Positions 1 to 8,678 of a stretch of DNA of 64,000 nt are shown here, piece by piece. The DNA is from UBA1413 sp037447215 (GTDB taxonomy: Bacteria; Bacteroidota; Bacteroidia; Bacteroidales; Prolixibacteraceae), in the NCBI GenBank assembly GCA_037447215.1, contig JBBIHB010000003.1:85145-149144 (forward strand), written 5' to 3'. A program made the translations under genes and the position numbers. Below the pieces are notes generated by a model. That model did no database searches, had not been told where the DNA came from, and saw only the letters and a list, made by a program, of their open reading frames with translations. Every line of letters begins with the position of its first letter. The stretch's first letter is position 1.

Positions 1-502
1 CATTTTGCCATTCGTTTAATAATTCATCTCTGACTTTCCTTCTTGCCCTCGATAAATTAACCCTTATTGAATTGGTATTCAATCCTGTTATTTCAGCAAT
101 TTCATCATATTCGTAGTTTTCAATATCCCTAAGGTGTATAACGGTTTGCTGCTGTTCAGGTAATCCCCCGATCAACAATTTTATCTTTTTTGCTGTATCG
201 GCTAATTCAACCTGATCGTGATCAATTACCAAACTGTTATTCAACCATATTTTATCCTCTTCTCCGTTAATAGAAATTCTCTTGCCCCTGATCATGTCCA
301 GGCATCGGTTTCGGACCATCCGCATCGCAAAAGCATCCAGATTTTTTATTTTACAGAGTTGGTCTTTCTTTTGCCAAAGTTTCAGAAAAGTATCCTGCAC
401 TGCATCCTGTGCTTCTTCATCGTTTTTTAGAATATGTCCGGCAAATCGTAACAATTTTTTACTCAGAGATAAAATATTTAATTTGAATTCGTTGATCTGC
501 AT
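1..502 (-). CDS. ECF-type RNA polymerase sigma factor, 3'-truncated by window edge
   Basis: Translating the minus strand from the ATG at 502 gives an open frame of 167 residues that runs off the left edge. It has the sigma-70 region 2 signature (DEEAQDAVQDTFLKLWQKK at about residues 35-53, then AMRMVRNRCLDMIRGKR) and region 4 helix-turn-helix (LPEQQQTVIHLRDIENY, then EIAEITGLNTNSIRVNLSRAR at about 136-156). ECF sigma factors direct RNA polymerase to small regulons, usually under control of a membrane anti-sigma factor, which would lie outside the window to the left. The length already matches the family, so only the last few residues are likely missing. Its target promoters cannot be seen. 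Confidence 0.9.
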   Translation of the reverse strand, partial: MQINEFKLNILSLSKKLLRFAGHILKNDEEAQDAVQDTFLKLWQKKDQLCKIKNLDAFAMRMVRNRCLDMIRGKRISINGEEDKIWLNNSLVIDHDQVELADTAKKIKLLIGGLPEQQQTVIHLRDIENYEYDEIAEITGLNTNSIRVNLSRARRKVRDELLNEWQN

Positions 503-623
503 CGGACTTTATCCTGTTTTTATTTTCTTTCAAAGGTATGACGTACCATCATGAAATTCATTACATCAATGGTAATTATTTTTTTGAAGATTTAACTCTA
601 ATACTGCATTCACTATTATGTTG

Positions 624-631
624 TATTTTTG
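624..631 (+). promoter_or_regulatory. Bacteroidota -7 element upstream of the DUF432-MscS pair
   Basis: TATTTTTG matches TAnnTTTG and lies 19 bases before the ATG at 651. No well-spaced -33 box was seen, so this is a partial match only. Confidence 0.4.
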
Positions 632-650
632 AAGTAAAAAGCAGTTCGAT

Positions 651-1436
651 ATGAATCTGAAAGATATTTGCAGGCTACATACTATACAAAACAATAAAGG
701 GATTGCTATTAAAGCGGGAAAGCTTCATTTGCAGGTGAAGCGTTTTTCAATGGGCTGGGGATTCAAAGCAAATGAAACTGCATCTGAAGCCGAAGAGGTT
801 AGCTCCGAGGAAAACATTTCTGATTTTCAGGTAAGTGAAAGTGATCTATTCCAAACAGGCAAACAGGATGATCTTTTAATTGTTCCTGCACTTCCACCTA
901 AACCTGTTGTTCTGAAAAACAGCGGTATCCGTATTTTACCGGATCAAAATATGCGTTTTTTTGTGAAAATCCCACTTTGGCTTCAATTTTACAGGTCTGA
1001 ACTTGGAAATGAAAACTTCATTACTGAATATCCATTATTCAGGTTGTCTGATACCTGGTTTGGTGAACCCGATGAAGGCGAACCTGCTTATGCTTTGGGT
1101 AATTTTTATCAAAAAAATCTTTCATTGATCGAGGTGAAGCCGTGGGAAGCCATTTGTCCGGTGAATATCAGAAACAATTCAAACACATTACTCGAAGTAC
1201 AGAGGTTTATCATCCGGACTGATTACCTCTCACTTGTTTTTTCTAATAATCAGATTTTTACAAGCCTTACCGATATTGAGTATAAAGGGAAGGAACAAAT
1301 CAGCAGTGCTTCTTATTCCCTGAACAATTCGATTCATGGTGATAGCTTCAGGCAGATTGCGCAACCCCGCAATGCAGGTGGAAAATCATTGTTAAAGATT
1401 AATTTTCATTTCATAAAAAATATATACCAATTATGA
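651..1436 (+). CDS. DUF432 family protein, partner of mechanosensitive channel
   Basis: A 261-residue soluble protein of unknown function. The C-terminal two thirds carry the pattern I associate with DUF432: WFGEPDEGEPAYALGNF, then VKPWEAICPVNIRNNS and EVQRFIIRTDYLSL at about residues 135-200. The N-terminal part (about 40-80) is acidic and probably disordered. No signal peptide or membrane segment is visible. The stop overlaps the start of the MscS gene (ATGA at 1433-1436), so the two are almost certainly cotranslated. I recall the same DUF432-MscS adjacency from archaea; this suggests a cytosolic regulator or accessory of the channel, which is inference. Confidence 0.7.
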   Translation: MNLKDICRLHTIQNNKGIAIKAGKLHLQVKRFSMGWGFKANETASEAEEVSSEENISDFQVSESDLFQTGKQDDLLIVPALPPKPVVLKNSGIRILPDQNMRFFVKIPLWLQFYRSELGNENFITEYPLFRLSDTWFGEPDEGEPAYALGNFYQKNLSLIEVKPWEAICPVNIRNNSNTLLEVQRFIIRTDYLSLVFSNNQIFTSLTDIEYKGKEQISSASYSLNNSIHGDSFRQIAQPRNAGGKSLLKINFHFIKNIYQL

Positions 1437-2263
1437 TTCTGGATATTGGTTTTTCGGTTTCAACCGAATTATTGGATAAGATAATCTGTATAGCCATAGC
1501 TATAGCTTTGGGTTTATTCGTTATTTACGGGCTTGCATACCTTGTAAGAACCACCATAACCCGAAAAATGACGAAGCAATCAAGGCTAATTGTCAACAGG
1601 GGAATTGTTTATACGGGAATCGTCATTTTGGTCTTTATTGTATTTAGGATGCTCGACGTTGATCTAACAGCACTTTTGGGTGCCGCAGGAATTCTGGGGA
1701 TTGTAATTGGCGTTGCATCTCAAACCAGCCTTGGGAATATTATCAGCGGGCTTTTTCTGATTTCAGAAAAATCATTCGAAATCGGGGATATTGTCCGTAT
1801 TGGTGATAAATCAGGGAAAGTTTATTCAATTGATTTGTTGTCCATTAAGATTAAAACCTTCGATAACCTGCTTTTACGGATACCAAATCAAACAGTCATC
1901 AGTACTGAATTGATCAACGTAACCCGATTTCCAATCAGGCGTATGGATATATCGCTTTCGGTGGCCTATAAAGAAGATTTACAACATGTTGTAACAACTT
2001 TAGAGGAAATCGCTGCTAAAAACCCCATTGTACTCGATGAACCTGAACCTTTAATTATTTTACAGAATTTCGGGACTAACGGGATTGAATTAATTTTTGC
2101 TGTATGGCACGAAAGGGAGAACTTTCTGAAAGTGAAAAACTCAATATATTTAGACATAAAAGAAACCTTCGCAAGGGAAGGAATTGAGATACCGGTACTG
2201 CACATATCCTTATATGCCGGTGAGGCCACAAAACCCATTCCGGTAAAAATTGAACCGCATTAA
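1433..2263 (+). CDS. MscS-family small-conductance mechanosensitive channel
   Basis: A 276-residue membrane channel that would open under hypo-osmotic tension to release solutes. Hydrophobic helices lie at about residues 15-40 and 60-80, followed by the pore helix rich in Gly and Ala (LTALLGAAGILGIVIGVASQ at about 79-98) and the beta domain (ISGLFLISEKSFEIGDIVRIGDKSGKV in two stretches around 105-131), with the family pattern IPN at about 151-153. The C-terminal alpha/beta domain follows. Size is typical of short MscS proteins. It overlaps the DUF432 gene by four bases, implying translational coupling. Confidence 0.92.
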   Translation: MILDIGFSVSTELLDKIICIAIAIALGLFVIYGLAYLVRTTITRKMTKQSRLIVNRGIVYTGIVILVFIVFRMLDVDLTALLGAAGILGIVIGVASQTSLGNIISGLFLISEKSFEIGDIVRIGDKSGKVYSIDLLSIKIKTFDNLLLRIPNQTVISTELINVTRFPIRRMDISLSVAYKEDLQHVVTTLEEIAAKNPIVLDEPEPLIILQNFGTNGIELIFAVWHERENFLKVKNSIYLDIKETFAREGIEIPVLHISLYAGEATKPIPVKIEPH

Positions 2264-2367
2264 AAAACATTGGTTTAGGAATGATTGAGAAGAATTCCAA
2301 CTTTATAAAATTTTTAGAAATTCTTTTAAGGGTCTGCTAAAAGCAGTAATTTAGTGCAAAAAAGACA

Positions 2368-3324
2368 ATGAATCAGGATAGAAGGGATTTTTTAAGATCG
2401 ACTACAGTTGCAGTAGCGGGGTTTGGTGTGCTTTCAGTTGGATGCAGCAACACTCAAACAAAAACTCGTCATGGTTATCAGGGGCTAACCAACAGGATAG
2501 GGGTTTCCACCTATTCATTCTGGCAGTTTAATGGCCCAAAAGAAAATGTGCCCATTGAATATTGTATTGATAAAGCTGCCGAAATGGGATTCGACGGAAT
2601 TGAACTGCTGCTGGTACAAATGGCATCGGAAGAAAACAGCTACCTGCAATCGCTCAAAAGGCGGGCTTTTCATGCAGGACTCGACCTTATGGGTTTCAGC
2701 ACGCACCAGGGCTTTGTGTTTCCCGAAAAGGAAAAACGCGATGCCGAAATTGAAAAAACCATCGGGCAGATCGAATTGGCTTATAAGCTTGGTATCCCAA
2801 CCATGCGTCTCAATACCGGACGCTGGAGGACCATCGAATCGTTTGATGATTTTATGGCCAATAAGGGAGTTGAACCGGTTTTGGAGGGATATACAGATGA
2901 CCAGGGATTTGATTGGGTGATCGATGCCATTGAAAAATGCCTTCCGGTAGCCGAGAAATGTGGTGTGGTTTTAGGCTTGGAGAACCATTGGGGATTAGGC
3001 CGCACTGCCGAAGGAGTTTTGAGGATTGTTAACTCGGTCAATTCGCCCTGGTTGCAGATTACTTCCGATACCGGAAATTTTCTGGAACGACAATATGAAC
3101 AACTCGAAATGTTGGCACCGCAAACTTTCCTGGTTCAGGCAAAAACTTATTTTGGCGGCGGAAAATGGTACACACTTGATATTGATTATCATAAAGTTGC
3201 AAAAATATTTCATGATGCGGGCTATAAAGGATATATCTCTATTGAATTTGAAGGAAACGAAGACCCATTAACTGCCATACCTAGAAGTCTGGACCTGATC
3301 AGGAATGCGTTTCAACCAGCATAA
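2368..3324 (+). CDS. exported sugar phosphate isomerase/epimerase-like TIM-barrel protein
   Basis: A 318-residue protein of the xylose-isomerase-like TIM barrel superfamily. The N-terminus has a twin-arginine motif (RRDFLR at residues 5-10), a hydrophobic stretch and a lipobox-like LSVGC ending at Cys26, so it is probably exported by Tat and may be lipidated. Barrel features include GVSTYSFWQF at about 45-54, the segment AAEMGFDGIELLL at about 70-82, GLENHWGLG at about 200-208 and the final strand GYKGYISIEFEGNEDP. Metal ligands of this fold (Glu, His, Asp, Glu) are plausible at E/H positions in these segments. Substrate cannot be told. It stands alone and is followed by a terminator. Confidence 0.85.
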   Translation: MNQDRRDFLRSTTVAVAGFGVLSVGCSNTQTKTRHGYQGLTNRIGVSTYSFWQFNGPKENVPIEYCIDKAAEMGFDGIELLLVQMASEENSYLQSLKRRAFHAGLDLMGFSTHQGFVFPEKEKRDAEIEKTIGQIELAYKLGIPTMRLNTGRWRTIESFDDFMANKGVEPVLEGYTDDQGFDWVIDAIEKCLPVAEKCGVVLGLENHWGLGRTAEGVLRIVNSVNSPWLQITSDTGNFLERQYEQLEMLAPQTFLVQAKTYFGGGKWYTLDIDYHKVAKIFHDAGYKGYISIEFEGNEDPLTAIPRSLDLIRNAFQPA

Positions 3325-3344
3325 AATGATCAGAAAATTGTCGG

Positions 3345-3381
3345 AACCCGGAGGTAAAACCTGTTTGCTTCCGGGTTTTTT
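3345..3381 (+). terminator. rho-independent terminator after the TIM-barrel gene
   Basis: An 8-bp stem AACCCGGA / TCCGGGTT with a 17-base loop, followed by a run of T, just downstream of the stop at 3324. Confidence 0.7.
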
Positions 3382-3460
3382 CATGGAATTATTTTTTTAA
3401 AATGATTTGTTTTACGCATACATTTTGTAAATTGAAACCGGAAACTAACAATAACAATCC

Positions 3461-4714
3461 ATGAAGCTTCTGTTACAGAATATTAAAGAACTGGTGCAGG
3501 TTGAAACCCGTCCCGTAGAAATGGTTAAGGGCAAAGATATGTCGGTATTGAAAACAATAAAAAATGCCTTTCTACTCATCGATGATGAGATAATTGCCGA
3601 CTTTGGCCCAATGAACCAGATGGGTAGGATACAATATAACGATGATTTGCTCACTGAAATTGATTGTCGCGACCGTCTTGTATTTCCGGCATGGTGCGAT
3701 TCGCATACCCACATTGTTTATGCCGGTTCGCGCGAAAAGGAGTTTGTGGGCCGGATTAAAGGATTAAGTTACCAGGAAATTGCCTTAAAGGGTGGGGGCA
3801 TTTTAAACTCGGCAAATCTTTTACACGAAACCCCTGCCGAAGTATTGTATGAACAGGCATCAGCACGTATTGCCGAAGTTATGCGGCATGGTACAGGCGC
3901 TATCGAAATAAAAAGCGGTTACGGTTTAAATACAGAAGATGAACTAAAAATGCTCCGTGTAATACAATGGCTTAAACAAACCACTCCGTTGTGTATCAGG
4001 TCAACTTTTTTGGGGGCACATGCTGTGCCAGAGAAATACAAAAACAACAAAACTGGATATGTCGATCTGGTTATCAACGAAATGATCCCGCAGGTTGCAT
4101 CCGAAGAGTTGGCCGATTACATCGATGTTTTCTGCGACGAAGGCTATTTTTCACCCGAAGATACGGAACGTATCCTGATAGCGGGCATAAAATACGGGCT
4201 GCGTCCGAAAATCCATGCAAATGAACTTGCCTTTTCAGGCGGGGTGCAGGTTGGGGTTAAATACAATGCATTAAGTGTTGATCACCTCGAATATATGGGC
4301 GATGATGAGATTGAACTGCTTCTTTCGGGCGAAACTATGCCCACCATTCTGCCCGGCGCTTCATTTTTCCTTAATATGCCTTACGCCCCGGCGCGGAAGC
4401 TTATTGATTCTGGTTTGCCTATTGCCCTGGCCACCGATTTTAATCCAGGTTCGTCGCCATCGGGTAGCATGAGTTTTATTGGTTCGCTGGCCTGTATCAA
4501 ACAACAATTGTTACCCGAGGAATTTATCCATGCTGCTACCATCAATGGCGCTTATGCCATGGGTGTCAGCAACCGTTTGGGAAGTATTGCAAGGGGAAAA
4601 CTGGCAAATGTTTTTATTACCGGTAAGATCCCCGGAATCGAATACATTCCATACGCATACGCTTCAAACCATATTGATACTTTAATATTAAACGGGGAAA
4701 TACAGGTTATTTAA
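3461..4714 (+). CDS. hutI: imidazolonepropionase
   Basis: A 417-residue amidohydrolase that hydrolyses 4-imidazolone-5-propionate to N-formimino-L-glutamate, the third step of histidine degradation, in the cytosol. Metal-binding His82 and His84 lie in WCDSHTHIVYAGSREKEF, followed by the family motif GLSYQEIALKGGGI. Further zinc-site and substrate residues appear in KIHANELAFSGG, SVDHLEYM and ATDFNPGSSPSGSM. Length is that of the family. No other hut gene is nearby, so the pathway is scattered in this genome or its partners are outside the window. Confidence 0.95.
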   Translation: MKLLLQNIKELVQVETRPVEMVKGKDMSVLKTIKNAFLLIDDEIIADFGPMNQMGRIQYNDDLLTEIDCRDRLVFPAWCDSHTHIVYAGSREKEFVGRIKGLSYQEIALKGGGILNSANLLHETPAEVLYEQASARIAEVMRHGTGAIEIKSGYGLNTEDELKMLRVIQWLKQTTPLCIRSTFLGAHAVPEKYKNNKTGYVDLVINEMIPQVASEELADYIDVFCDEGYFSPEDTERILIAGIKYGLRPKIHANELAFSGGVQVGVKYNALSVDHLEYMGDDEIELLLSGETMPTILPGASFFLNMPYAPARKLIDSGLPIALATDFNPGSSPSGSMSFIGSLACIKQQLLPEEFIHAATINGAYAMGVSNRLGSIARGKLANVFITGKIPGIEYIPYAYASNHIDTLILNGEIQVI

Positions 4715-4789
4715 TCCCCAGGTGTAAAGGTTCTTACAACCTCTGATTGAAGGATATAAACGTAAAAAACCATAATAATTATTGGGAAT

Positions 4790-4821
4790 AAAAAAAGCAA
4801 CCCAATTTATGAATTGCTTTT
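4790..4821 (-). terminator. terminator downstream of tRNA-Asp
   Basis: Reading the minus strand, AAAAGCAA, a 13-base loop and TTGCTTTT form an 8-bp stem followed by T residues, seven bases beyond the tRNA 3' end. Confidence 0.6.
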
Positions 4822-4827
4822 AATCTT

Positions 4828-4904
4828 TGGCGGTGCGGACGGGACTCGAACCCGCGACCCCCGGCGTGACAGGCCGATATTCTAACCAACTGAACTACCG
4901 CACC
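4828..4904 (-). tRNA. tRNA-Asp (GTC)
   Basis: The minus strand folds as a complete 77-nt tRNA. The acceptor stem is GGTGCGG paired with CCGCACC, discriminator G, with CCA encoded in the DNA. The anticodon stem-loop is TCGGC CTGTCAC GCCGG, giving anticodon GTC for aspartate. The T arm GCGGG TTCGAGT CCCGT is intact. Expression is probably monocistronic, with a terminator-like hairpin right after the 3' end. Confidence 0.97.
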
Positions 4905-4960
4905 AAAAATGTATCAAAATTTCTTTGTCAGATCTCGAAACCATCAAGCCTCTGGTGAGA

Positions 4961-4993
4961 TGACAGGCCGATATTCCAACCCACTGGACTACC
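4961..4993 (-). repeat. decayed partial copy of the tRNA-Asp 5' half
   Basis: These 33 bases match 4867-4899 of the tRNA-Asp gene at 30 of 33 positions, at an offset of 94 bases and in the same orientation. They cover the acceptor end, D arm and 5' half of the anticodon arm including the GTC anticodon. The 3' side of the anticodon stem (CTCAC) no longer pairs and the T arm is only vestigial (GGTTTCGAGATC on the minus strand). It is best read as a tandem duplication that decayed, not a working tRNA. The rest of the 4905-5146 spacer shows no gene. Confidence 0.75.
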
Positions 4994-5146
4994 AATAATT
5001 TATAAAATCTGATATCGGTTTATTTTGATGAACTTTTTGTTTTCATCGGAAAAAGGTAACTCCTCTGAAAAACGCTGCAAATATAGGTTTTCTTTTGTTC
5101 TATGCAATATGATATTCGAAAAAAGTTGATATTTTTTCAGGTATAA

Positions 5147-5683
5147 TCAAGATAACCTGAAAAAACTGAAGTGTACTCTTCCGTAAACCCTGATTTCAGT
5201 AAATCCTGGCAGATGTTCAAATGTTTGATTCTTTCCATGTTCCAGAATAAATAAACCCTGATGTTTTAGTATTCCTGAAGAAAGTATTATTTCTGGAACA
5301 TCGTTGAAGTTTTTCAGATCATATGGCGGATCGGCGAAAATGAGATCGTATCCTTTTTTGAATTTCTGAATAAAATGGAAAGCATCATCCCTGACCAATA
5401 TTAAATTTGAAATGTTTAGCATTGATTTTACTTCTGCAATATATTTACAATGGCGTTGATTAATTTCTACTGAAGTTACTTCGCTGCAGCCCCTGCTCAC
5501 CAATTCATAACTTATACTGCCCGTGCCAGAAAAAAGGTCAAGAGCAATGGTTTTTTCCCAATGAATTCTGTTTTCGAGGATATTGAAAAGATTTTCTTTG
5601 GCAAAGTCGGTAGTGGGCCTGGCTTTAAATTGCTTGCCAGGATTGAAAACCCTACTTTTATAAATGCCCCCGACAATTCTCAT
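5147..5683 (-). CDS. rsmD: 16S rRNA (guanine-N2)-methyltransferase RsmD family
   Basis: A 178-residue SAM-dependent methyltransferase. RsmD makes m2G966 in 16S rRNA of assembled 30S subunits. Family features are MRIVGGIYKSR at the start, RPTTDFAKENLFNIL, the SAM-binding motif I DLFSGTGSIS at residues 49-58, and the catalytic DPPY at 118-121. Length is standard. Its ATG overlaps the stop of the upstream DUF3822 gene by four bases, so the two are coupled; this pairing is a recurrent Bacteroidota arrangement. Confidence 0.92.
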   Translation of the reverse strand: MRIVGGIYKSRVFNPGKQFKARPTTDFAKENLFNILENRIHWEKTIALDLFSGTGSISYELVSRGCSEVTSVEINQRHCKYIAEVKSMLNISNLILVRDDAFHFIQKFKKGYDLIFADPPYDLKNFNDVPEIILSSGILKHQGLFILEHGKNQTFEHLPGFTEIRVYGRVHFSFFRLS

Positions 5684-6513
5684 ATATTGCTATTGGTAAG
5701 TAAAGCTGAAATTTTTTGGTACGGCAGGTTTGCCATATAAGCCATTTCCGGTTGATTATCAGCGAAGTTTCGTATTCTTACATTTTTAAAATATTTATTT
5801 AAGGCTAATAGATATCCTTTTTCGTTATCAATGTTTCCTGAGCAGTAGATAACAAATTCCTTTCCCTGGAATATTTTCAGTACCGATGCAACAAAAAACA
5901 AAACATCGTTTTGTGACCGGATATTGAATGAATTGAAAAACAAAACCTCCTGTTTTGATACTGTTGAAATAGAAATGTACTGATTTCGAAAAACACAATC
6001 GAGGATTATTGTTTCGGGCCTGTTATCACTAATAGCCGATTTTAATAATGGTATCATTTCATGTACAATTATACATCCGGGGAAAGTGGAAAAAAAATAA
6101 TCATACAATCCGGAATTTGTTAAAAAAACAAGATGGGATTTATCGGTAACTGATGCAGTAATGATTTGTGTTCCCTTTGGTATTTTTGATTTAAATCCCG
6201 GAAATTGCCTGTAAATTTTTTCATTTGAATATTCCGAAGGAATAATTCTAGCGTGGTTAGTACTTACAATTATTGTAACTAAATGATATTGCACTCCTGA
6301 AAGCCCATTTATTCTGATTTGTTCTTCTGATTTTTTCAACAATCCATAATCACCTGAAAGTTTTAATGGAGTATATGAAATCAGTTCAATGCCCAATGTT
6401 TCAGAATTCTGAATTATAAAAGAAAATCCATTCAGGCTTACCTGAATGGATAGATTATATTTTTCAGAATTTGTCAGGCTATACGAATCTTTTTGAAAAA
6501 GAAATTCCTGCAT
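5680..6513 (-). CDS. DUF3822 family protein
   Basis: A 277-residue protein of a Bacteroidota family without a known biochemical role. It has the paired actin-like-fold character of DUF3822: LSIQVSLNGFSFIIQN near the N-terminus and HLVFLTNSGLYDYFFSTFPGC, followed by a second lobe with ETIILDCVFRNQYISISTVSKQEVLFFNSF. No signal peptide or membrane segment is seen. It lies directly upstream of and overlaps rsmD, the position typical of the family, which hints at a role linked to ribosome maturation; that is inference. Confidence 0.8.
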   Translation of the reverse strand: MQEFLFQKDSYSLTNSEKYNLSIQVSLNGFSFIIQNSETLGIELISYTPLKLSGDYGLLKKSEEQIRINGLSGVQYHLVTIIVSTNHARIIPSEYSNEKIYRQFPGFKSKIPKGTQIITASVTDKSHLVFLTNSGLYDYFFSTFPGCIIVHEMIPLLKSAISDNRPETIILDCVFRNQYISISTVSKQEVLFFNSFNIRSQNDVLFFVASVLKIFQGKEFVIYCSGNIDNEKGYLLALNKYFKNVRIRNFADNQPEMAYMANLPYQKISALLTNSNI

Positions 6514-6519
6514 TCCGTT

Positions 6520-7152
6520 TTATTCCCAGTTCCCAGCGTTGTTGTTGGTTTCGGTAAGCGAACCTACTTTCAACCCCGGATATCGGTTTTGCACTCTTCG
6601 TTGGTCATTCAGATTAATTACCAATTGACGGTCGAGACCTCGGAGGATCACATTATTATGTGCACGGGCTTCGAATACCGGAACCCTTATTCCCGAGCCG
6701 GTGGTTATTACTGTGGCGCCTAAAGCAAAATATGCCAGGGTATCTGATACCGGCACTATCTTTAAGGCATCTGCATTAAAACCCTCTCCGAAAATCGATG
6801 TAAGAACGTTCTGTCTGACGGTATCACGGATAATAAGACCCATCTGCATCGCTTTTCTTTCAGTAATCCCTTTCTCGACCATACTGTCTGTAAGGGTCCC
6901 GATACGGCGAACAATCCGGAGCGAATCATACTTAATAAAATTAATTAGGGTATCCCAATCCCCTGTAAATCTGCCATTTACTTCCTTGAATGCCAACTGG
7001 GCCCTACGGATATCCTTCAGTCTTTCAATTGTAACATTGTACCGGGCGGTCCTTTCTTTCTCAAAATCTATAGGCTTTCTGATGCTTTCATAAATAAAAT
7101 AAGCCAGCCCGACAGCGGCTATAAAAAGCAAGACTTGAATTACTGTTCTCAT
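6520..7152 (-). CDS. membrane-anchored protein of unknown function
   Basis: A 210-residue protein with one N-terminal hydrophobic segment (VIQVLLFIAAVGLAYFIY at residues 4-21), so it is probably a signal anchor with an extracytoplasmic domain. A helical region rich in charged residues follows (about 30-60, KERTARYNVTIERLKDIRRA), then a mixed alpha/beta domain. I recognise no domain. It lies six bases upstream of the DUF3822 gene and is the first gene of the unit ending in rsmD. A minus-strand -7 element (TAATTTTG, 7187-7194) lies in front of it. Confidence 0.7.
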   Translation of the reverse strand: MRTVIQVLLFIAAVGLAYFIYESIRKPIDFEKERTARYNVTIERLKDIRRAQLAFKEVNGRFTGDWDTLINFIKYDSLRIVRRIGTLTDSMVEKGITERKAMQMGLIIRDTVRQNVLTSIFGEGFNADALKIVPVSDTLAYFALGATVITTGSGIRVPVFEARAHNNVILRGLDRQLVINLNDQRRVQNRYPGLKVGSLTETNNNAGNWE

Positions 7153-7241
7153 TTTAATATTTTTAGTAAGTTATTTTCGGTTGAGGCAAAATTATAAAAA
7201 AAAATCATTTACCTTTCTTTGCCTTTATTTATTTTACTTGT

Positions 7242-8678
7242 ATGCTTAAAAATCATATTCATAAAAAACTAATTGAAAATCCAGACTTCAAACTGACCGA
7301 AAGTCAGGTGGAAATGATGAATATGCTTGCCGGATTTATTGTATCTGATGCTGAAGACAGGGTTTTTATTATTAAAGGTTTTGCGGGAACAGGGAAAACA
7401 TCAATGATAAACCGGTTAGTTAAAGTCCTAGACGATTTTAAGATTGCTTCGTACCTTTTGGCTCCTACCGGTAGGGCAGCAAAGGTGTTGATGAATTATA
7501 CAGGTAAACCTTCTTATACCATTCATAAAAAAATTTACCGTCAAAAATCGTCTATCAATGGAATTGTACAATTTGTACTCGATAAAAATAATCACCGGTC
7601 ATCTATCTTTATTGTCGATGAAGCATCTATGATTTCAAATCAAACTTCTGAAAATTCGATATTTGGCTCAGGGAGGTTGCTCGATGATTTACTTGAATAT
7701 GTTTATTCAGGAAATGGCTGCCGCTTAATCCTGGTCGGAGATACAGCCCAATTGCCGCCGGTAGGAATCAGCATCAGTCCGGCACTCGAGCGTGAAATAA
7801 TTGAGCAATATGGCTTCGAAGTGTGGCAGAAAGAATTAATCGATGTAGTCAGGCAGGAAAAAGAATCGGGTATCCTGGAAAATGCTACTGCTATCAGGCA
7901 ATACCTTGCTACTGGAGATTGCAATGATTTTTTTCAATTGAAACTCGATAATTTTGCAGATATTGAAAGGATTTCGGGAGGTGAACTTATTGAAAAAATC
8001 GGTCAGAGTTACGATGAGTCCGGAATTTTTGATTCAATCGTACTGGCAAGGTCAAATAAGCGTGTAATACAATATAATAAAGGTATCAGATCGTCTATCC
8101 TATTTCGCGATTCAGAAATCGGGAGGGGTGATCTTCTGATGGTAGTAAAAAACAATTACTACTGGTCATCAAAGTCGGACGACATAGATTTTATTGCCAA
8201 TGGCGATATTGCTGAAATACAGCATATATTCGGATACGAGGAATTACATGGTTTCAGGTATGCTGATGTAAGCCTTCGGTTTATTGATTATGAAAATGTT
8301 GAGCTCGAGTGCAAAATATTGATGGATACCCTTCTGATGGAAACAGCTTCGATGACACAGGAAGAAAATAACCGTTTGTTTTTTTCGGTATCGGAAGATT
8401 ACATGGAAATAAAAAATAAACGTGAACGATGGAATAAGATTAAGGTTGACCCTTATTATAATGCCTTGCAGGTAAAATATGCCTATGCAATAACTTGTCA
8501 TAAAGCACAAGGGGGGCAATGGAAGATTGTTTTTGTGGATACGGGCTATATAACTCCCGAAATGCTTAATGTTGATTTTTATAGATGGCTTTACACGGCT
8601 TTTACAAGGCCTACAGAGAAACTTTATCTTGTAAATTTTGATAAACGTTTTTTTGGGCCCGCCGAGGGTTCAGATTAG
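7242..8678 (+). CDS. RecD-like ATP-dependent DNA helicase (superfamily 1B)
   Basis: A 478-residue helicase of the RecD/Pif1-like group. Walker A is GFAGTGKTS at residues 46-54, motif Ia is LAPTGRAAKVL, Walker B is IVDEASM at 124-130, motif III is LVGDTAQLPPVG at 164-175, and the C-terminal UvrD_C_2 motif is YAITCHKAQGGQW near 427-439, with YTAFTRP closing the protein. Bacteroidota commonly carry this short stand-alone RecD-like enzyme, probably for repair or recombination. There is no RecB or RecC nearby. It converges with rnz, whose stop codon overlaps its own end at 8675-8678. Confidence 0.88.
   Translation: MLKNHIHKKLIENPDFKLTESQVEMMNMLAGFIVSDAEDRVFIIKGFAGTGKTSMINRLVKVLDDFKIASYLLAPTGRAAKVLMNYTGKPSYTIHKKIYRQKSSINGIVQFVLDKNNHRSSIFIVDEASMISNQTSENSIFGSGRLLDDLLEYVYSGNGCRLILVGDTAQLPPVGISISPALEREIIEQYGFEVWQKELIDVVRQEKESGILENATAIRQYLATGDCNDFFQLKLDNFADIERISGGELIEKIGQSYDESGIFDSIVLARSNKRVIQYNKGIRSSILFRDSEIGRGDLLMVVKNNYYWSSKSDDIDFIANGDIAEIQHIFGYEELHGFRYADVSLRFIDYENVELECKILMDTLLMETASMTQEENNRLFFSVSEDYMEIKNKRERWNKIKVDPYYNALQVKYAYAITCHKAQGGQWKIVFVDTGYITPEMLNVDFYRWLYTAFTRPTEKLYLVNFDKRFFGPAEGSD

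Noticed and set aside
218..554. Two plus-strand frames at the left edge
   Set aside because: They lie opposite the truncated ECF sigma gene, whose translation clearly matches the sigma-70 family.
4961..4994. A second functional tRNA-Asp
   Set aside because: The 3' half of the anticodon stem and the T arm do not pair, and no acceptor 3' strand is found.
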